Positions 22,686-32,346 of a DNA stretch of 64,000 nt are shown piece by piece. A program made the translations under genes and the position numbers. Position 1 is the first letter of the stretch, and the number at the start of each line of letters is the position of its first letter. The notes beneath the pieces are model-generated. The model made no database searches. It was not told where the DNA came from and saw only the letters and a list, made by a program, of their open reading frames with translations. This stretch comes from Halocafeteria seosinensis. Lineage: Eukaryota; Sar; Bigyra; Bicosoecida. Where the stretch lies: assembly GCA_001687465.1 (NCBI GenBank), contig LVLI01000035.1:1-64000 (forward strand). Direction: 5' to 3'.

Positions 22686-22766
22686 GTGTGAATCGTGAAT
22701 CCCTTCTGCTTCCGACGTTGTCTGGTTGTGTAGGTCATTTCCTGAGTGGCTGTACAAGGAGCAATT

Positions 22767-25700
22767 ATGGAGTACCATCGCTACAATCAGCAACAGGGCC
22801 CACCAATGTCCACGAGCTCGCTACCGCGCACACCGCATCCTGCTACTGCCGGCGGCCTCCAAGGACGAACGACTGAACGGGGCAATGACTTTATGCACCC
22901 CAACACCACGGGACGAATGCAGTCCACAACGAGTGGGACGAAGTCTTTGCATACGTCATGGGCTTTCCGACGAAGTGGGCAAAGGGGACCTAACAGAAGT
23001 ACCGCCCCGTTGTCTATCTCTGCCACGCCGAGGTATGGTCGTGGAAAATGTATAGAATTAACTCGTCTTTGTGACCTACGTTAGATCGTTTTCTATTATT
23101 TGTACAGGCACCATGGAGTTAGTCCTCTTGTGACCAACCAAAGTCTACAGTCTGCTCGTTCTAGCGCTCCAAATGAACCTACTGTTGTGCAGCAAGAATC
23201 TGTACTGGCGCGAACCTACCGCGAGGCGGAAATGTTGGACTCCCAGCAACAGCAACGCGCCCCTAACAATGCTTCCGCTGGATGGCAATCTCCATATGCT
23301 AGTGCGGTAAGACAGCGGTTCGATAGGATTCACCAGGTTTCTCCGGCACCCAAGGTACGACGTCTGGCTAACTTACAGGGGATAGTTCTTGCAATCTAAG
23401 CGGAAATAGTTTCATCCTGCAGGTACTTCAAAAGACAGCACACCACGCGGCATTTGCGGCCTCAATAGCCAATTACGGGAGCGCCTCTGTTGGTTCAAAT
23501 GCAGCCTATTATGGACAAGGAAATCAGCACGTGGGCCCAGCTCCACCCACCACCTCCACCTATGGAATTTACGCCTCAAGTGAGACAGGCCGATACTTTT
23601 CTCCGTCAGCGAGTGCGAATATCCAAGAACGATTCGCCGGCTCCGCATCTGCTGTACCTCGCAATCGGTCTTGGAACATTGCGAACCAAAGCCCCCTACC
23701 ACTCAAATCGTCTACCCCCGTAGAGCAACCGCATCGGAGGTTGGTGGCTATGGGAGTCGGTTCGCCCAAACCACGGCTGGCTGGCACTCATTCTGTGGGT
23801 CCGCGCACATCTGCGGCAACCGTGAATGATAGATCCTCAAGCCTATGGGGCAGGAACCAAGAAGCCAGCTTTACATCAACTCCAGTTCAGCAAGCTTCAT
23901 CTTCTGGCTCGGCGTTGCTAAGCCACAGGGGGGAACATGACAGTACAGCAACGAGGCTGTTTCAACATCTCCCAAACCAAGACGCTTCTCCTGGCGCTCA
24001 GGCCGAGCTTCCGTGGCAAAGACAACTGAAGGCAATGGGTCTATCGAGTGCCATTGATAGTACACTAGAAACTGTCAGGGCTAGGAAACTACTCGAGAAG
24101 CAAGGCTATCGTGTGCTACCTCTTAAGGAGCAACAACAAGGCTATGCAGACGATAAGCGGGAAGTCTTGCGAGAGATGAATAGTGATCATGTGGAATCAA
24201 AAGTTCCAGATAAATCCCGGGGTTCTTCAGCTGACAGTGATCGAGCGACTGGCAACGACACAAATGGAGCAAGCAGGCAGGCGGCGAAGGCGGACAAAGA
24301 CAGTACAGATGAGTTTGATTCCATTTCAGTTGGGCCCACGGAGGTATCTGAGCAGGATGGAGAAGCACCAGAGAATGGCGAAATAGAAGAAACTTACCGA
24401 ACTCCATCCACCCGATTGTCTCACCGGAAACCTCGCCAACATTTGAAAGAGCATACTGTCCCGGGAGGACGCGAAACAGATGGGAATCAACCATCCTCCC
24501 ATGTCAACGAGGGCTCTCCCGAGGGAATTAGAACTTTAAAGAATACTATTTCTTCCTCTGATTTGCATAAGATTGAAGACACTTCTAAGTCACTCGGACG
24601 TGCTCGATATTCCAAGGGCAATAGAAACGATGTACCGTCAAGCCAAAGGAAAGAGTCGAAGAGTCCAGCCTCAAAGGAGGAGGGACGCAACGCAGTGAAG
24701 GTCAGGGTGTCAGATTCAGCCCAGAGATCCGGTGGTACTTCCGGGAGAGAGTCAAAGAATTCATCATCAAAGGAAGAACGTAAAAGCGTGAAGACCAGGG
24801 GGCACGATTCAGCTCAAAGATCTGGTAGTGCTTCCCGAGAAGCTAGTGTAGGTTCTGGCGAACTCGTTGAAGAAGGAAGGAAGAGCAGCGGCTCCAAGAA
24901 TACAAAAAAGAATTTGAGCCTCTTAGAATCGCTATCTTCTACATCAAACAAGGAATCCCAGGTAGTGTCTAAGAAGAAATGGAAGAAGCCACGGAAAGCA
25001 AAAATTGGCAGGGTAGATAGTTTGTTCTCCCTCAGCAACCCCTCTAGCACTGAACGCGTTGGAAAAGATGGAGTCTCTAGTAATGGCACAAGGGGGTCTT
25101 CTGCACCGAAGAGTGACAGCAAGAAACATGGAGGAGTAAAGCGGGATCGACCGCCGACTCCCCAGGTTTCATCGAAGATTATGTCGGTCACTCAGAGAGC
25201 GAATAAACGTACCAGGAAGGATAATAAGAGGGAGAAATCCGATCCTCGAATCAGCCTGGAGAACAAACTCGCGAAGGCTATGTCGGATGAACAATCGCCC
25301 CATGGGGATAAAAGAAAGAAGCAGGGGAAGGCAGGTCCGACTCAGAATAATAAGAGAGCCCCTGCCGGCCAGCCTGCTCACTCGAGACAAGAGGGACGTG
25401 AGCGTCGAGACCATAGCAGTATCAATGACACTCACACAAACCACCCGCCTAACAATGAGCCAGATCTGCGCAAGGGTCCAAGCCGGAAAGCGGCGTCCAC
25501 CGCTTCGGCAAGGATCTCTGCGACTTCGTACCTAGAGAGCCAACGACAAATTGACCCAGATTTTTATGGATGGATGGAGCAGGAGAAAAATCAAAGTCTT
25601 AGCGTGCAGTCGTCCCCGGAGGACGGGAAACAGGCTGCAGAAAATTCTACGCCGGTATCCGTATCCACGGAAATCGCCAACGGAGGCTGGAGCAATGAAG

Positions 25701-26551
25701 AAGTCTGTGCTCTCCGAAATGCTTACCATCAGTTTTCTGTGGTTCTTCCAAATTTTTGGCAGCTTGTGGCCGAACATGTGGGGACGGACAAATCTGCAGC
25801 AGCATGCCGAGAAAAATGGAGCACGCTTCAGCGTCATGCAGATACTTACACGGGGGCGAGTAGTCGCCCGAACAAACAACCTAAGAAAGCGGCTAATGAA
25901 GGTCATGGGTCGGCGAGGTCAAATACAGAAAATTCTAATTTCAAGCTGGCAAAAAAAGGAACAGTAAAACGCCGTCGGCAAGTTCGAGATATTGTTAATC
26001 GAGAGTCACAACAGGAGAGAGCTGACGATATATTTGAAAGCATTGAGCGTGTCCACGTGAGTACTCCTGGAGCTCGCCCAACGGAAAGAACCTCTTCTGG
26101 ATTGTCAACGTTCAACACTTCATTTGGGTTGAATACAAAGTCTGCAAGAAAGCGCAAGAGACAGCAGGCTGATGATGATGAAAGCGCGTCGGTTGCGACG
26201 TCTTTGTGGCAAGATGACAGCGGCGAATCCCCGCGTATACTGCGAAATAGCGATCGGGGAGAGTATGATTCGTTTATCGAGCAATCCAAGAAGATGCAAA
26301 ATGTGGGACCCAAGGCGCGATACAATGTGCGAGCTTCCACGATGCATGATACTGCAGCATCCAAATCCTCCACACCGAAGCGGGGCACTAGGGTTGCAGC
26401 TACTCCTGGGAAGCAAATCCCTGGGGTAGATGCATCAATGACTCCTGGTGGAAGCACCAGAGTTAACTGGCATATGGATGAAGCCGACAACGATGACATG
26501 GTGGAGTTTCAAGTGGATGACAACGGCGAAGCGTACATAGTGAGGTCGTGA
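22767..26551 (+). CDS. Large disordered protein with a Myb/SANT domain
   Basis: Three exons (22767-23032, 23108-23354, 23423-26551) sum to 3,642 nt, 1,213 residues. Nearly all is Ser/Arg/Lys-rich disorder, with an internal repeat around DSAQRSG. One SANT/Myb repeat sits at residues ~925-978: GGWSNEEVCALRNAYHQF, FWQLVAEHVGTDKSAAAC and REKWSTLQ, with the three spaced aromatic positions. A basic stretch (KKGTVKRRRQVRDIV) and a C-terminal acidic end follow. A lone C-terminal SANT after a long disordered arm occurs in Mis18BP1/KNL2 centromere proteins and in some chromatin proteins. I cannot see a SANTA domain, so this is only a possibility. Probable nuclear DNA- or chromatin-binding protein. Confidence 0.75.
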
Positions 26552-26699
26552 GCGCATGACGCCTAGTGCTGATAAATACACTCGAGAACACTAAATCAAA
26601 ATTGAAATGTTCTCGCTGAACGAATCATCCATATAATCTATGGGCCCTTGATCCTGGATCGCCTCTGTGTGTGTGTGTGTGTGGAAACGAGATTTCCCG
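26552..26699. repeat. Short intergenic spacer with (GT)n microsatellite
   Basis: A run of GT dinucleotides (about 8 units, near 26666-26682) lies between the convergent 3' ends of the SANT gene and the mucin-like membrane-protein gene. Nothing else is seen. Confidence 0.85.
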
Positions 26700-28655
26700 C
26701 TAGATTTTGCTCAAACCCACAAAAATTAAAGCTAACATCAGCACACCTATCCAAAATGTGAGCGAATACTTGTACCAATAGAAACCAACGCCCAAACAAC
26801 TAAACAAGGAAAGAAATACCAATACTTTCCCGAGTAAAAACGAAAGAGTATACTCAAAATACTCTATGACTATTCCGGGGATGGCAAATATTAAGCCAGC
26901 TATCACGAGTTCCCCCGCAAAAAACAAACATAAAAATACAATGCCATAAGCGTTGGCTCGTAGCCATGTTCTCATCGTTTGAATAGATGCCAGAAACGTC
27001 GACTGATTAGCGGCCTCGGCAAGCGTCCCTAGCACATCCTCCACTGTACGAGTCGGCTCCCCTGATGGCGGAGTAGCTCCATCCGCCGCTGTATTCCGTT
27101 TCCGGTCACCAACAGTATCTGGCTTGGAATTAGATTTCGTCTCGCCATTACCCAAAATCTCTTGGCTCTCTTCCTTATCAAGTTTTGTCGTACTAGGATC
27201 CTGATGGCGAGTATCGACTTCGTAAGAGGAGTGGTCTGCGTCCTTCGTCAGCTTCCGGTCGGCAGGTCCCGTCGACCATATGGGCTCTGCATGTGTACGT
27301 GTATTCTCAGTGACATTCGTACGCCTTGCATTCAACATATTAGGCGTTGAGATGGTGGCCGTAGGTCGCGTACTGGAACTTTGATCGCGAGAGTTCACAT
27401 GAGCAGAATCAGCAGCTGCGGGAGCACCTCCATTATGGGAGGATCCTGTCGTCCCATCTGAGGAATCTCCTATTCTTGATCGCGGCATGTTATCGAGGAT
27501 GCTCTCATCGTTGCCAGCTTCGCTATTGGAAACTCCATGACGAGATGCGAGGGGTCTTCCGTTTTCTACTTGAGGAAGTATGCCACCCCGCGGCTGGTGC
27601 GGCTGGAAAGAGGCTGAGGGTGAAGCGTCAGTCATTGACCCCTGTTCCACAGGTGTAGCATCTACATGTTCTTGTTGTCTAGTCATCTCAGCTCGCACCC
27701 CACCAAGATCCTCTCGTTGCTGGGGAGAGCTAGGACATGCAGCGTCTTTCACTGATGGCTGTTCAACGTGAGCGACGTCTGCTTCTTTTCTCTGGCGCGT
27801 CGATTGTGTCTTGCTAGGCGTCTCCTGGTGATGAAAAGATGGTGACGTATCTTCCGCTAATGCTTGTTCAACGTGTGCGTTGTCTGCATCTTTCTGTTTT
27901 CTAGCCGTTTCCGATCTCGTCTTGCCAAGAGTCTGGTTTTGAGGGAGAGACGGCGATGGTGAAGCAACGTGAGCATCTTTCTGTTTTGTATCCATTTCCG
28001 TTCGCGTCCTACCGGGTTTCCGTTCCTTATGGAGAGACCCCGAAGATGAATGGTCTTCCACTGATGCCTGGTGGGAGTGCGCATCGTCCTGTTGTCTATC
28101 CGCTTCTTGTTCGTTAGACGGAGGGTCTTGTGGGGCAGAAGACTCTGGGTTTTTCACTTGTGGTTCATCGACGCGAGCATCACTTACATCGTCTTTTTTG
28201 CTCCTTGCTTCAGTGCCTACCTTACCAGGCGCACGTGCCTCCGGTGACGATGAAGACTTCGACAATGGGGTGTCTTTCCTTGGTGATTCCTCCACATGAG
28301 TCTGGCTTGTACCTGTGGGGTCTGGAGTGTTAGAGACCTTAAGGGTCTCGCCTTCTGTCTGGGTCGGTGTAGAGGCACTTCGGTGTCGTCGCTTCGCTTT
28401 CAAGGACTCGCGTATCGCCTCTGCGCGTCTTCGTTTTTGTTCTGTTGCCTGCCGTAGTTGCTGGCTTGTATCAGTCGGAGATGGCCGATGTGTCTTCGTC
28501 ACATGGTCTGCCTCTCGAGTATCGGTGATCTTTGACGCTCCTTGAGAGATGAGCATTAGGAACAAAAGTAGAATGATGCCTCCACATAGCCGCCGTGTGT
28601 ACGATGATCGTGGTCGTGTCTGTTTTTCACACTTCCCAGCAATTCCTTGGCCCAT
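26700..28655 (-). CDS. Mucin-like membrane protein with degenerate tandem repeats
   Basis: A single exon encodes 651 residues. The N-terminus has basic residues then a hydrophobic segment (LCGGIILLLFLMLISQGAS) that could be a signal peptide or signal anchor. Residues ~150-360 hold at least four degenerate repeats of about 35-40 residues built on RxKxADxAHVEQ plus a Ser/Pro-rich half. The middle is rich in Ser, Thr, Asn and Asp. The C-terminus has three hydrophobic segments (GIVFLCLFFAGELVIAGLIF, a second with LLGKVLVFLSLFSCLGVGFY, then LTFWIGVLMLALIFVGL). The large hydrophilic middle would face one side of a membrane. I recognise no family. Confidence 0.75.
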   Translation of the reverse strand: MGQGIAGKCEKQTRPRSSYTRRLCGGIILLLFLMLISQGASKITDTREADHVTKTHRPSPTDTSQQLRQATEQKRRRAEAIRESLKAKRRHRSASTPTQTEGETLKVSNTPDPTGTSQTHVEESPRKDTPLSKSSSSPEARAPGKVGTEARSKKDDVSDARVDEPQVKNPESSAPQDPPSNEQEADRQQDDAHSHQASVEDHSSSGSLHKERKPGRTRTEMDTKQKDAHVASPSPSLPQNQTLGKTRSETARKQKDADNAHVEQALAEDTSPSFHHQETPSKTQSTRQRKEADVAHVEQPSVKDAACPSSPQQREDLGGVRAEMTRQQEHVDATPVEQGSMTDASPSASFQPHQPRGGILPQVENGRPLASRHGVSNSEAGNDESILDNMPRSRIGDSSDGTTGSSHNGGAPAAADSAHVNSRDQSSSTRPTATISTPNMLNARRTNVTENTRTHAEPIWSTGPADRKLTKDADHSSYEVDTRHQDPSTTKLDKEESQEILGNGETKSNSKPDTVGDRKRNTAADGATPPSGEPTRTVEDVLGTLAEAANQSTFLASIQTMRTWLRANAYGIVFLCLFFAGELVIAGLIFAIPGIVIEYFEYTLSFLLGKVLVFLSLFSCLGVGFYWYKYSLTFWIGVLMLALIFVGLSKI

Positions 28656-29126
28656 ACTTGGTCTCCGCTGCTGTCACATGAATGGCCCCTATCCCACAGA
28701 CAAACATACCGAGCCCCACTTACCCCCTGGGTACTGCTGCAGTGTGGATAGTATATCCGTTGTACTATCAATTCGTATCCGCTACTTCCATCAACTCAAA
28801 AAGCCTAGACGCCCCCTGTGAAGTACTATATGGTCTTCCTTCCATTGAGTTGATAAACAGCAGCTGTGTAAGTAATACTACTACGCTATACTCAAGGTCA
28901 CCACAGCATAGAAGAAATTGTCAAACAAGTATACCACTGTTGTATACAAAGTTACTATGTGAGTACCAATATACCCTGCAGTTGAAATCACACTGTTTTC
29001 TTGAAGCGTGTAGACATGTATCTTGGAGCCCCTCTCGTTGTGGAATAGAGGGAGAGCACCACGCAGCATACAAGTGGTCAGTTCTTGGCTCATTGTTTGG
29101 CTGCTCCAGGAAATTGTGGGTCTACA
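28656..29126. other. Divergent promoter region
   Basis: This lies between the start of the mucin-like gene (minus) and the CUE-SMR gene (plus). A plus-strand frame of 152 codons overlaps it (28682-29140), but it runs out of frame into the next gene and has no domains. Confidence 0.55.
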
Positions 29127-32033
29127 ATGAACAGAGGTAGGGGAGGGAAGACTCCCTCACACGGACCCAGCAGAGGCTCTTCCAATAGTGCCGCTGGTCG
29201 AGGCTCCCCAAAGACATTGAGCAGCAGTAGTAGCGTCAGGTCAGGGTACGCTAAGAACTACAGGGATGGGAGGATTACGACTGATCCGGCGAGGCCCCCC
29301 GTTCGTGGGATAGGTGAGAGTAGGGGGCAGCGAAAATCGACACAAGAATACGATGTGATGAGCGGCAAGAAGAGCGGCGGCACCAAAACGACTCGTCCAG
29401 CAAGCGCCAGGAAAAGCGAATGGACATCTTCCCAGACGACATTCCGTCCTAAAAAGTCGGCGAATTTGCTTTCGGATGGATATTCTCGTGTAGAAGAGTT
29501 GCCGCAAAAGACACCGGGCCGGAGCCGTTCGCCGCAACAACATGATACAGCCAGTGGCGGGAAGAGCACTCGTCCAGAACGCATAAAGGAAAATGAACCA
29601 ACGGCGAAGTTCTACTCTAGAGACTCTGACTATGCGTGGTCCTACGCAGCATCCCCCTCCGAAGAGTTGATTCGAAAGACATCTGAAATGATCCAGCGCC
29701 TACATTCTGCTCACGTAAATCACCCAGTGGTAGTACATTCTTGGAGTGAATGCGGTTATCGACCATGGTGGCCACCGAGGGATATGTTTGAAGAAGGATA
29801 TCCCCTGGAGTTTCCACCGCCCGCGGAACTGGTCTTCTCTACGCGAGCATTAACTAACCGCGACACCACGGAGGAAGAATACAACTACAGCTCATCGGGA
29901 AGCAATGTTGAAGGTCTTTCGCAGGGTGCGTCACAATCTGGCCAGGTCCGTTATGAGCGTCCGAGCCGAGACAGTTCTCAGCAGTTTTCGCGGGAGGAAA
30001 GTTGCCGCGAACCGGGGGGTGAGAGTTATGCTTATGCCAGTACCGGGACGTCGTCTGGACGAGCTTATTCTGAATCGAGACCTGTCGATGGGTCAGCCGA
30101 AAACGAAAGGCTTGTCCGGATGAACCATGAAGGCACCTCAAGTACAGTTCATAGGCATTCATTGTATGACGATAACCTGACCGATTCCTACGTTCGTGGA
30201 ACGAGTACTTCACGAACTGACGCACATTTCCTGCGGGAGTCCACTCATCGTGCATTGCAGAAACAGGTAGAGGATGCTAAAATTGAAGAGTCTGCTGGCA
30301 ATTTCCGACGCGCTGGGGAGAAACAGTTAACGAGGGCATTCGAGACCAGCAAGGAGGCGGGTTTGGAAGAGAAGGAAATGGAGAGAGGGGGCGCGCTTCA
30401 ATCGTCTCAGAGAAGTGATCGTTTCGAAACGAACATATGTGCTAATATGCCTCGGACACAGCCGTCGACAGACGGAAATGAGAGCACAAAACTGGACTAC
30501 TTAGCAGAGCTGTTTATCGAGTCTGGTGGAGACTCCGATAGATGCACTTATAGTAGGCGCCAACTGCGGTATGCGCTGCACCATTGCCGGGGAGACGTCA
30601 ACGAAGCTGCAGCATACTTACTCCGCATTGACGAAGACGCAGTCCTGGAGAGCAAAGGGGACCAAAGTCCGCAGGAAATTGGTCGCCACTCAATTGATGG
30701 TGATAGGCTAGAGACCAGAACCAGTCCGTCTTGTCAGCGCTTCAGAGAGGATACGCTTATTAATCTGCAGCAATCATTTCCTAACTTAGAGAGAGAAGCT
30801 ATCAAAGTTGTTCTTGAGGAGAATGACTTCGATGAAGCCAGGACAAGTAGAGCTCTTAATGAAATGCTAGAAACAGAGTATGGTGAAAAAGCTACGAGCC
30901 AAACAGAAGGTGTAGCTGTGCCGTCCTTCTCGTACCAATACTCTACTACCGCGGATTCACCAAGAACGGAGTATCCGAAACTTGGGAGGCCGAGTTGGAG
31001 TGCTGTCGCCGCTACCAGTGAAAGCAGAAGTTCATGGATCGAGTCAGAAGACAACCGTGAAACACTGAAGAGGATCGCGACTCTTTTCCCCTTAATTGAT
31101 AGGGGTACTATTATTGATGTTTTTATAGAATGCCGAGGAGATGAATTAGCTACTCATGAGGCGCTACATCAGTTAATGCCAGATGAGTACTCTCGTTGTG
31201 TAGGTAGATTCCCCGACTCTAATGATCCTTTTGCAAGGTTACAAGAACCGACGCCAAGCGATAGGAAGGAGTATTCGGAACACCTGAGAGCGTTAAGAGC
31301 TAGCGAGAGTGGTGATAGGCAGAGCAACGTCAGGTACTCCTCTGCGGCTAGGGCTAGTCCCGCGGTATCAGAACCGCGAACCATCGTCGGGGAGAGACAG
31401 TATACGCATGATGCTAATCACAGCACAAGTAGTGACTTGCGAAACTGGCAACATATATCTGAAAGTATTAAAGAGTTTCAGCGTCTTAAAACACAATACA
31501 TGGAGAATGCTAGTCGTCAGAAAGGAGATATAAGGACATTCTACTTACAGAAATCCCAAGAGCTTGATAAAGCAATTACAGAGCTACGTAAGGAGAACGA
31601 CTACATGGTGATGAAGGAGCGAGAGCGTGTGAAGTCTTCCAAGGGATTGAATGCGGGATCTGGTCGTCACGATCGCAACCCACACCATCGTGGTAGAGCT
31701 TCCTTGACTTACAATGAAGCAGATGTCTGGTTACGAGACCCGAATACAAGCTCAAATTATACGCCTTCTGTTACCGAGGGCCACGAATTCGACCTCCATG
31801 GATTGAGTATGTGGGGTGCAGTTGACTATGTGGTGGAGGAGCTAATTCCTGCTGCCGCCAGCAATGGTATCCACAAATTTCATTTGATCGTTGGACGTGG
31901 GAATCATTCAAGAACACCCGGAAGATCCGTTTTAGCAGAAAAATTGGGTGCGGTCCTTCGTGAGCAAAAGGCTGCAGGAAATATTGCTTCATTCCAGTCT
32001 GGGGACGCCACTATCACGGTGCGGGTGACCTGA
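29127..32033 (+). CDS. CUE/UBA-like, DUF1771 and SMR domain protein
   Basis: A single exon gives 968 residues from MNRGRGGKTPSHG. The N-terminal ~450 residues are disordered, apart from a Trp/Pro-rich patch (SWSECGYRPWWPPRDMFEEG). Three CUE/UBA-like helical modules follow: residues ~455-500, ~541-582 (INLQQSFPNLEREAIKVVL) and ~645-685 (IATLFPLIDRGTIIDVF). DUF1771 is at ~776-828. The C-terminal SMR domain (~885-968) has EFDLHGLSMWGAVDYVVEEL and the LIVGRGNHSRTPG loop. SMR domains bind or cut nucleic acids, and the DxH motif (DLH) of nuclease-active forms is present. This order matches N4BP2/CUE-SMR proteins, which act in ribosome quality control. That role is inferred from the family. Confidence 0.88.
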   Translation: MNRGRGGKTPSHGPSRGSSNSAAGRGSPKTLSSSSSVRSGYAKNYRDGRITTDPARPPVRGIGESRGQRKSTQEYDVMSGKKSGGTKTTRPASARKSEWTSSQTTFRPKKSANLLSDGYSRVEELPQKTPGRSRSPQQHDTASGGKSTRPERIKENEPTAKFYSRDSDYAWSYAASPSEELIRKTSEMIQRLHSAHVNHPVVVHSWSECGYRPWWPPRDMFEEGYPLEFPPPAELVFSTRALTNRDTTEEEYNYSSSGSNVEGLSQGASQSGQVRYERPSRDSSQQFSREESCREPGGESYAYASTGTSSGRAYSESRPVDGSAENERLVRMNHEGTSSTVHRHSLYDDNLTDSYVRGTSTSRTDAHFLRESTHRALQKQVEDAKIEESAGNFRRAGEKQLTRAFETSKEAGLEEKEMERGGALQSSQRSDRFETNICANMPRTQPSTDGNESTKLDYLAELFIESGGDSDRCTYSRRQLRYALHHCRGDVNEAAAYLLRIDEDAVLESKGDQSPQEIGRHSIDGDRLETRTSPSCQRFREDTLINLQQSFPNLEREAIKVVLEENDFDEARTSRALNEMLETEYGEKATSQTEGVAVPSFSYQYSTTADSPRTEYPKLGRPSWSAVAATSESRSSWIESEDNRETLKRIATLFPLIDRGTIIDVFIECRGDELATHEALHQLMPDEYSRCVGRFPDSNDPFARLQEPTPSDRKEYSEHLRALRASESGDRQSNVRYSSAARASPAVSEPRTIVGERQYTHDANHSTSSDLRNWQHISESIKEFQRLKTQYMENASRQKGDIRTFYLQKSQELDKAITELRKENDYMVMKERERVKSSKGLNAGSGRHDRNPHHRGRASLTYNEADVWLRDPNTSSNYTPSVTEGHEFDLHGLSMWGAVDYVVEELIPAAASNGIHKFHLIVGRGNHSRTPGRSVLAEKLGAVLREQKAAGNIASFQSGDATITVRVT

Positions 32034-32346
32034 TTATTTCACAGTTCGCTGCTGTGAACATGAAGCTTCTACAAGCAATAATAATACACATGCTAACACG
32101 TAATCTCCCGCGCACACACCCACCATGAGTTCCCTGAATCTTTTTCCTTGGTCAAACTTCTACCCGACATAATGTCGGCGACATTCACAAGGCTGGCTGA
32201 CTGAAGTTCACAGCGGCTCGCGACCGTTAAGATCCATTCGCCCTTTGTAATGAAGGTAGTTTATCTTTGTACTGAGTGTGCTAGAGATTTAAGGTTGAAT
32301 ATATGAAGTTCTGGTATCTACGTCTCGTTTTGTTAACGTAGCGCTA
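32034..32346. other. Intergenic, nothing recognised
   Basis: A tandem (same-strand) spacer between the CUE-SMR gene and the coiled-coil gene. No RNA gene, repeat or coding exon is apparent. Confidence 0.55.

Noticed and set aside
25532-26499. Minus-strand frames of 124 and 198 codons
   Set aside because: Both lie antisense to the SANT gene's last exon and show Ser/Leu/Arg composition typical of complement translation.
28682-29140. 152-codon plus-strand frame before the CUE-SMR gene
   Set aside because: It ends 14 nt inside the next gene in another frame and has no domain. Treated as promoter or 5' UTR.
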